Source of the DNA: RPQJ01 sp963706535 | GTDB taxonomy: Bacteria; Pseudomonadota; Gammaproteobacteria; Steroidobacterales; Steroidobacteraceae | Direction of reading: 5' to 3' | DNA: 64,000 nucleotides | Assembly (NCBI GenBank): GCA_963706535.1 | Contig: CAVPMU010000025.1 | Location: forward strand, 1 to 64,000 | In this document: in pieces, positions 58,298 to 64,000 of the stretch | Position numbering within the stretch: the first letter of the stretch is position 1 | Layout of the letters: the number at the start of each line of letters is the position of its first letter | The notes under the pieces: model-generated | The model's database searches: none | What the model was told of the DNA's origin: nothing | Seen by the model: only the letters and a program-made list of their open reading frames with translations | Program-made: the position numbers and the translations under genes

Positions 58298-60706
58298 TCA
58301 GAAAGCCTGGCCGATGGAGAACTGGAAGCCCTCGGTCTCGTCGCCGTACACGACGTCGTCGCCGTCCTCGGCGTTGAGCGGTACCGCGTAGCTGAAACGG
58401 AACACGCCGAGCGGCGCGAGCCACTGGACCGCGAGGCCGGTCGAATATCGAAGTTTATCAAACGCGAAGTCGTATTCCACGGGCGTCACGCCGTCCCTGC
58501 CCACGAACGCGATGTCGCCGGTGGAGAACACGTTGCCGATGTCGAAGAACGCGCTGAAACGCGCGGTGCTGCTCCACTTCGCCGGCATGGGCAGCAGCAG
58601 CTCGACCTGGCTCGCGATCTTGAGGTTGCCGCCGTAGGGATTGCCGAAGGAGTCCTTCGGTCCGAGCCGGCTCTCGCGGTAGCCGCGCACCGAGTCCGGG
58701 CCGCCGGAATAGAACTGCCGGTACGGCGGCAGCGCTGTCGCTTCGCCGAGCTCGATCCCGTAGCCGATCTCGGTGTTGAACATGAGGGTGAGCCGCCGCG
58801 TGATCGGCACGAACTGCAGGTAGTCGTAGTTGATCGTGGCGAACTCGACGTCGCTGCCCGGCACCGTGTAGCCCATGTTGACGCGATGGCGCGCGCCGCG
58901 GGTGGCGAAGATCGCCCGGTTGCGCGAGTCGAAGCCCCAGCCGAGCGAAAGCTCGACGGTGTCGAACTTGGTGCCGTAGAACGTGTAGGCGATCGGCGGC
59001 ACGCCCGAATTCAGCGTCTCGGTGTAGGTGTTGCCGTTGCCGCGCACCCAGTCGACGGCTTCCTTCGCGCTCGAGTTCGGGTCGGTGAACAGGTCGGAGC
59101 GCTGCAGCGAGAGTCCCATCCGCAGCGACTGGAACTCCGAGATCGGCCAGCCGTAGTCGACCGCGAGCGTGCCGGTCTCGGTCTCGAAGTCGGACGACGA
59201 ACTGGTGAACTGGCTCAGGCTGCGGTAGGTGGCCGAGAGCGTGCGCGACACGCCGTCGACCGTCGTGTACGGGTCGGTGTGCGAGAGACTGAAGACCTTG
59301 CTGTACTGGCCGCCGTTCACCTCGGCCGCCACGCGGTTGCCCGTGCCCATGAAGTTGCTGTGCACGAAGCTGCCATTCAGCAGGATCGACTGCGACTCGG
59401 AATAGCCGATGCCGCCGCTGAACTGGCCGGGCAGGCCCTCCTTCACCTGGAAGTCGACGTCGACGAGGTCGGGCGTGCCCGGCACCGGCGTGGTCTCGAC
59501 CTCCACCTTCTCGACGTAGGGCAGCCGCTGCAGGCGCTGCTTGGAGCGCTCGACCGCGGAATTCGACAGGTAGCCGCCTTCCATCTGGCGCATCTCGCGG
59601 CGCATCACCTCGTCGTTGATGCCCGTGGTGCCGCTGAAGTTGATGCGGCGCACGTAGGCGCGATTGCCCGGATCGACGAGGAAGGTGAGCGAGATCTCCT
59701 TGGTCTCGGCATTCGGCTGCGGCACCGGGTCGATCTTGGCGAACGCGTAGCCGTCCGCGCCGAGCCTGAGCGCCATGAGCTCGGTCGTGCTGGTGATCAT
59801 CTTGCGCGAGAACACGTCGCCCGGACGCACGAGCACCAGCCCGCGCAGCTCCTCCTCGGGCACCACGAGGTTGCCCGCGATCTTGACCTCGGACACGCGG
59901 TAGACGTCGCCTTCCTTGACGTTCAGCGTGATGAACATGTCTTCCTTGTCCGGCGAGATCGCCACCTGCGTGGACTCGACGTCGAAGTTCGCGTAGCCGC
60001 GGTCGAGGTACCAGGAACGCAGCGTCTCGATGTCGCCCGACAGCTCCTCGCGCGAGTAGCGGTCGTCCTGCCTGTACCACGACAGCCAGTTCGGCGTGCC
60101 GAGCTTGAACTGCTCGATCAGCTCATCGTCCTCGAAGGCCTCGTTGCCGACGATGTTGATCTGGCGGATCTTCGAGCGCTTGCCCTCCGCGATGTCGATC
60201 GCGATCCTGACGCGGTTGTCCGGCAGCTCCTCGACCTTGGTCGCGACCCGCACGCCGTACTTGCCGCGCGAGTAGTACTGGTCGGTGAGGAAACGCTCGA
60301 CCTCGTCCAGCGTCGACTGGTTGAAGGTCTTGCCGCGCGCGAGGCCCACGTTGCGCAGCGACTTCTCGAGGTCCTCGGTCTTGATGTCCTTGTTGCCCTC
60401 GATCGTGAAGCTCTCGATGGAGGGGCGCTCCTGCACCACCACCACCAGGGTGCCGCCGTCGCGGCGCAGCTCGACGTCGCGGAAGAAGCCGGTCGCGTAC
60501 AGCGCGGCGAGCGACTCCTCGACGCGGCGCTGGTCGAGACGGTCGCCGATGTTGACCGGCAGGTAGTTGAAGACCGTGCCCTCGCTGATGCGCTGCAGGC
60601 CCTCGATCTTGATGTCGCCGACGGTGAACTCGCCGCCGCCGACCTGGGCGAGCACGGCGGGTACGGCGAACAGGGCCGGGATCGCGGCCATCAGTTTCAA
60701 TCGCAT
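58298..60706 (-). CDS. bamA: Outer membrane assembly factor BamA
   Basis: BamA inserts beta-barrel proteins into the outer membrane. The 802-aa protein has a signal peptide, five POTRA domains (about 25-420; FTVGDIKIEGLQRISEGTVF opens the first) and a C-terminal barrel with the lid-lock motif VRGYRESRLGP and a terminal phenylalanine (FQFSIGQAF). Order rseP-bamA-skp-lpxD-fabZ-lpxA-lpxB is the standard gammaproteobacterial one. Confidence 0.98.
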   Translation of the reverse strand: MRLKLMAAIPALFAVPAVLAQVGGGEFTVGDIKIEGLQRISEGTVFNYLPVNIGDRLDQRRVEESLAALYATGFFRDVELRRDGGTLVVVVQERPSIESFTIEGNKDIKTEDLEKSLRNVGLARGKTFNQSTLDEVERFLTDQYYSRGKYGVRVATKVEELPDNRVRIAIDIAEGKRSKIRQINIVGNEAFEDDELIEQFKLGTPNWLSWYRQDDRYSREELSGDIETLRSWYLDRGYANFDVESTQVAISPDKEDMFITLNVKEGDVYRVSEVKIAGNLVVPEEELRGLVLVRPGDVFSRKMITSTTELMALRLGADGYAFAKIDPVPQPNAETKEISLTFLVDPGNRAYVRRINFSGTTGINDEVMRREMRQMEGGYLSNSAVERSKQRLQRLPYVEKVEVETTPVPGTPDLVDVDFQVKEGLPGQFSGGIGYSESQSILLNGSFVHSNFMGTGNRVAAEVNGGQYSKVFSLSHTDPYTTVDGVSRTLSATYRSLSQFTSSSSDFETETGTLAVDYGWPISEFQSLRMGLSLQRSDLFTDPNSSAKEAVDWVRGNGNTYTETLNSGVPPIAYTFYGTKFDTVELSLGWGFDSRNRAIFATRGARHRVNMGYTVPGSDVEFATINYDYLQFVPITRRLTLMFNTEIGYGIELGEATALPPYRQFYSGGPDSVRGYRESRLGPKDSFGNPYGGNLKIASQVELLLPMPAKWSSTARFSAFFDIGNVFSTGDIAFVGRDGVTPVEYDFAFDKLRYSTGLAVQWLAPLGVFRFSYAVPLNAEDGDDVVYGDETEGFQFSIGQAF

Positions 60707-60714
60707 GGGATGGC

Positions 60715-62076
60715 TCAGCTGAACAACCGGGACAGGTCGTTGTAGAAGGCGAAACTCATGAGCACCAGCAGCAGCAGCAGGCCGACCTGCTGGCCCACGG
60801 CCTGCGCGCGCTCGGAGAGCGGGCTGCCCTTGGCGAGTTCGGCGAGTTGGTAGACGATCTGGCCGCCGTCGAGGATCGGGATGGGCAGGAGATTCAGCAC
60901 GAACAGGCTCACGCTCACGATGGCGAGGAACGACAGGAACGCAAGTATGCCCTGCCGCGCGGAGAAACCGGCGTATTCCGCGATGTTGATCGGGCCGCTC
61001 AGGTTCTTGACCGACACGTCGCCGGTGGCGACGTTCCAGAGCATGCGCACCGTGAGCGCGGACATGTCCCAGGTCTTGGCCGTGGCGCGGCCGAGCGCGG
61101 CGAACGCCCCGTAGCGCTCCCGGGCGCGCATTTCCTCGGGGATCGGCGTGCCGGCATCCGGCTGCACGCCGATGCGCCCGATCATCCGCTCGCCCTCGCG
61201 CGCGGCCTCGACCTCGACCGGCAGCTCGAGACGCTGCCCGCCGCGCTCCACCGAGAACACCAGCGTGCGCCCGGCGTTCGGCTGCACCAGGCCCACGAGT
61301 TCGGGGAAGTCCGCGACCGGCTCGCCGTCCACGGCCAGCATCTCGTCGCCCTCCCGCAGTCCCGCCCGCTCGGCCGGGCTGCCGGGCAGGATCTTGCCGA
61401 CCCGCGCCGGCACCACCGGGTACCAGAAGTCGAAGCCGAGGCCGGGCAACAGCGCGCCGGGCTCGGTCAGGGCACGCGTGCCCCCATCGACGTCGAGGAC
61501 GGCCTCGCGCTCGGCGCCGCCGGCCGCCCGCAGGCGCACGGCGATCGGGGCACCCTCCATCAGGCGGTCGAGGATCGCGAGCACCGCGGACTCGCGGGTG
61601 ACGGTCTCGCGGCCGCCGACCGCCACGATCTCGTCGCCGGACTCGATCCCGGCCTGCGCCGCGAACGACCCCTCGGTGACCTCGCCGATGACCGGCTTCA
61701 GCGCCGGCACGCCCACGACGAACAGCACCCAGTAGGCGGCCACGGCGAACAGGAAATTGGCGAACGGGCCGGCGAGCAGCACCAGGATGCGCTGCCAGAC
61801 CGGCTTGCGGTTGTAGGCTTCGGAGACGTGCTCGGCGGCTACCGGGCCCTCGCGCTCGTCGAGCAGCTTGACGTAGCCGCCGAGCGGGATGGCGGCGATC
61901 GCGTACTCGGTGCCGTCACGGCCGTGATGGCTCCACAGCGCCTTGCCGAAGCCGATCGAGAAGCGCAGTACGCGGATGCCGACCCGCCGCGCCATCCAGA
62001 AGTGGCCGTATTCGTGCACGGCGACCAGGACGCCGATGGCGACGATGAAGGCGAGAATGTAACTCAGTATCGTCAT
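60715..62076 (-). CDS. rseP: Site-2 protease RseP
   Basis: RseP cleaves RseA within the membrane after DegS, releasing RpoE. The 453-aa zinc metalloprotease has the HExxH motif in AVHEYGHFWMARRVG in the first transmembrane segment, two periplasmic PDZ domains (about 120-305) and the second metal motif NLLPIPILDGG. Its start overlaps dxr by 4 nt. The rest of the sigma-E pathway is encoded at 12545-15136. Confidence 0.97.
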   Translation of the reverse strand: MTILSYILAFIVAIGVLVAVHEYGHFWMARRVGIRVLRFSIGFGKALWSHHGRDGTEYAIAAIPLGGYVKLLDEREGPVAAEHVSEAYNRKPVWQRILVLLAGPFANFLFAVAAYWVLFVVGVPALKPVIGEVTEGSFAAQAGIESGDEIVAVGGRETVTRESAVLAILDRLMEGAPIAVRLRAAGGAEREAVLDVDGGTRALTEPGALLPGLGFDFWYPVVPARVGKILPGSPAERAGLREGDEMLAVDGEPVADFPELVGLVQPNAGRTLVFSVERGGQRLELPVEVEAAREGERMIGRIGVQPDAGTPIPEEMRARERYGAFAALGRATAKTWDMSALTVRMLWNVATGDVSVKNLSGPINIAEYAGFSARQGILAFLSFLAIVSVSLFVLNLLPIPILDGGQIVYQLAELAKGSPLSERAQAVGQQVGLLLLLVLMSFAFYNDLSRLFS

Positions 62077-63263
62077 GCCCCTGCCCTGGCCGCATCGACC
62101 AGCATCGAGTCCGCCAACTCACGCGCCCAGCGATCGGCCGCGAGCACTTCCGGCAGGGCCGTGGCCGTCCGGTTGTCGTGCCGCTCGAGCACCGCCTCGA
62201 TCAGCTCCGGGATGCCGAGAAAGCCCAGCCGACCACCCAGGAAGGCCGCCACCGCCACCTCGTTGGCGGCATTCAGGACCACCGGGGCAGTCCCGCCCGC
62301 CTCGGCGGCGGCGCGCGCCAGCCGCAAGGCGGGGAAGCGCCGCAGGTCCGGCGCCTCGAAATCGAGCCGCGCGGCGGCCACGAGGTCGAGCGATTCTACA
62401 CCGGAGCGGATGCGCTCCGGCCAGCCGAGCGCATGGGCGATGGGAGTGCGCATGTCCGGGTTGCCTAGCTGGGCGAGGATCGAGCCGTCCACGTACTCCA
62501 CCATCGAATGAACGATGCTCTGCGGGTGTACGACCACTTCCACACGGCCGGGTTCCATCCCGAACAGCAGGCAGGCCTCGATCAGCTCGAGTCCCTTGTT
62601 CATCAGCGTCGCCGAATCGACCGAGATCTTGCGTCCCATGACCCAGCGCGGGTGGGCGCAGGCCTGGTCGGGCGTGACCCCGGTCAACTGTTCGCGCGGC
62701 GTGCGCAGGAACGGGCCACCCGACGCAGTGAGCAGCACCCGTCGTACGCCCTGCCCCGGGCGCCCGGCCTCGCCTCCGGCCGGCATGCACTGGAAGATGG
62801 CGTTGTGTTCGCTGTCGATCGGGATGAGGCTCGCCCCACCCTGCCGCGCCGCCTCGATGAGCAGCGGGCCCGCAACCACCAGCGATTCCTTGTTCGCGAG
62901 CAGCAAGCGCTTGCCCGCCCGGGCTGCCGCCAGCGTCGAGGGCAGGCCCGCGGCCCCGACGATCGCAGCCATCACCGCATCGACGTCCGCGGCCGCAGCG
63001 ACCTCGGCGAGCGCATCGTCGCCGCAGGCGACTTTCGTCGTCGCACCGTGGGCAGCGAGGCCCGCGGCCAGCTCCCGCGCGGACTGCGGATCCTGCATCA
63101 CCGCGAGCCGCGGACGGTGGCGCAGGCATTGCTCGAGCAGGCGGGCATGATTGGTGCTCGCCGCGAGTGCCGCGACCTCGAAGCGGTCCGGGTGGCGCGC
63201 GAGTACGTCGAGCGTGCTCAAGCCGATGCTGCCGGTGCTGCCGAAGACTGCCACGCGCATCAT
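62073..63263 (-). CDS. dxr: 1-deoxy-D-xylulose 5-phosphate reductoisomerase Dxr
   Basis: Dxr makes 2-C-methylerythritol 4-phosphate, the first committed step of the MEP pathway. The 396-aa protein has the NADPH motif VFGSTGSIGLSTLDVL, LLANKESLVVAG, PIDSEHNAIFQCM and the substrate loop KISVDSATLMNKGLE. Two adjacent ATGs (63263 and 63260) overlap the cdsA stop. Confidence 0.97.
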   Translation of the reverse strand: MMRVAVFGSTGSIGLSTLDVLARHPDRFEVAALAASTNHARLLEQCLRHRPRLAVMQDPQSARELAAGLAAHGATTKVACGDDALAEVAAAADVDAVMAAIVGAAGLPSTLAAARAGKRLLLANKESLVVAGPLLIEAARQGGASLIPIDSEHNAIFQCMPAGGEAGRPGQGVRRVLLTASGGPFLRTPREQLTGVTPDQACAHPRWVMGRKISVDSATLMNKGLELIEACLLFGMEPGRVEVVVHPQSIVHSMVEYVDGSILAQLGNPDMRTPIAHALGWPERIRSGVESLDLVAAARLDFEAPDLRRFPALRLARAAAEAGGTAPVVLNAANEVAVAAFLGGRLGFLGIPELIEAVLERHDNRTATALPEVLAADRWARELADSMLVDAARAGA

Positions 63264-64000
63264 CCGGCCACCCCGATCAGGTGCAGCCCGAGCAGGAACA
63301 CCGGGCCCGCGGCGGTGAGGCTGTCGAGCCGATCGAGGACGCCGCCGTGGCCCGGCAGCAGGTTGCCGCTGTCCTTCAGTCCCACGCGCCGCTTGAACAG
63401 GCTCTCGAACAGGTCGCCGACCACCGAGACCAGCGCGACGAGCACGCAGACGGCGACCCACGGCAGCAGCGGCAGCTCGAACAGCCGGGCGCCGAGCAAC
63501 GCGGCCGCGACCGCGCCGAGCATGCCGGCCACGAATCCCTCCCAGGTCTTGCCCGGGCTCACGCGCGGCGCGAGCTTGTGCCGCCCGAAGCTGCGGCCAC
63601 CGAAATACGCCCCCACGTCAGCCGCGGCGATCAGCACCAGCAGGTAGAGGAGCAGCAGTGGCCCGTGCGGCTCGACGAGCGCGAGGCGCGCGAGGCCGAT
63701 GGCGGCGGGCACCAGGACCGCAAAACCGACCGCCACGGCGGCCCGTTGCCCGCCCGTGCCGCCGGCGAAGGCGAGCCACAGGAATGCAATGAGCCACCAC
63801 AATGCCGCGACGCACAGGAAGACCTCGAGCGCGGCCGGAGCGGCGGTGAGCCACCAGGCGAGCGCAATCGCCACGCCGACCGCGACCACGTAGGCACCGC
63901 GCCGTGCGGGCGCCACCCAGCCGCAGAAGCCGGCCCATTCCCACGCGCCGGCGAGCATCGCGACCACCACCGCGAACACGGCGGCGCCCGGCGGCAGCCA
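63260..64000 (-). CDS. cdsA: Phosphatidate cytidylyltransferase CdsA (5' end outside window)
   Basis: CdsA makes CDP-diacylglycerol for phospholipid synthesis. The visible 246 codons are highly hydrophobic with about seven transmembrane segments and contain the full family signature SLFKRRVGLKDSGN followed by LLPGHGGVLDRLDS. The reading frame is open at the window edge; by comparison with the usual ~270 aa, roughly the first 25 residues lie outside. Confidence 0.95.
   Translation of the reverse strand, partial: WLPPGAAVFAVVVAMLAGAWEWAGFCGWVAPARRGAYVVAVGVAIALAWWLTAAPAALEVFLCVAALWWLIAFLWLAFAGGTGGQRAAVAVGFAVLVPAAIGLARLALVEPHGPLLLLYLLVLIAAADVGAYFGGRSFGRHKLAPRVSPGKTWEGFVAGMLGAVAAALLGARLFELPLLPWVAVCVLVALVSVVGDLFESLFKRRVGLKDSGNLLPGHGGVLDRLDSLTAAGPVFLLGLHLIGVAG

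Overview
The window is a high-GC bacterial chromosome segment. Gene content and order (rpoE-rseA-rseB-rseC, sdhCDAB-sdhE-ygfX, rpfE-recJ-prfB-lysS, and cdsA-dxr-rseP-bamA-skp-lpxD-fabZ-lpxA-lpxB-rnhB-dnaE-accA) point to a gammaproteobacterium in or near the Xanthomonadales / Steroidobacterales / Nevskiales. The rpfE-recJ-prfB-lysS order is the one found beside the rpf cluster in Xanthomonas. No rRNA or tRNA gene and no CRISPR array was found.

Layout. (1) 1-1198: a fold-back palindrome of two inverted IS1634-type left ends. (2) 1263-19630: about 26 genes, all on the minus strand and mostly with 1-4 nt overlaps. In transcription order they are an SDHAF4-like assembly factor, sdhC, sdhD, sdhA, sdhB, sdhE, ygfX; then rpoE, rseA, rseB, rseC, a glutaredoxin-like protein, lepA, lepB, DUF4845, rnc, era, recO, pdxJ, acpS, a frameshifted PolB-type exonuclease, rlmD, a CYTH protein, nagZ and a degenerate GGDEF protein. 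(3) 19776-32945: ygfZ followed by an accessory zone. It holds two copies of an internally deleted IS630 element, an IS1182 remnant, wrecked genes (copper ATPase, phosphoribosyltransferase, COG2187 kinase, TPR protein), and one intact five-gene cluster in which every product carries an export signal (TonB receptor, M19 dipeptidase, Tat flavin amine oxidase, diheme cytochrome c, RidA-like protein). (4) 32950-41896: lysS, prfB (with its programmed +1 frameshift), recJ, rpfE, pcm, surE, truD, and two small plus-strand genes (Mth938-like and Smr). (5) 41901-64000: isoprenoid, cell-division, glycolysis, KDO, CTP, tRNA and lipid genes, then the dnaE / lipid A / BamA / RseP block, with cdsA running off the window end.

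How the genes fit together. Much of the housekeeping set serves the envelope: sigma-E control (RpoE, RseA, RseB, RseC, RseP), outer-membrane assembly (BamA, Skp), lipid A and KDO synthesis (LpxA, LpxB, LpxD, KdsA), fatty acid and phospholipid supply (AccA, FabZ, AcpS, CdsA), the MEP pathway (Dxr, IspD, IspF) and peptidoglycan recycling (NagZ). The accessory cluster reads as a self-contained periplasmic route: uptake, dipeptide cleavage, amino-acid oxidation, electron transfer to cytochrome c, and imine removal.

The most unusual features are (a) the exported amine-oxidase / RidA / cytochrome c / dipeptidase / receptor cluster; (b) three heptanucleotide-repeat elements, each containing the TAG stop codon of the gene upstream, two of them folding into large hairpins inside operons; (c) a non-autonomous IS630 derivative inserted twice at CTAG, once exactly where the stop codons of two convergent genes overlap; and (d) a pair of related extragenic palindromes between accA and dnaE.
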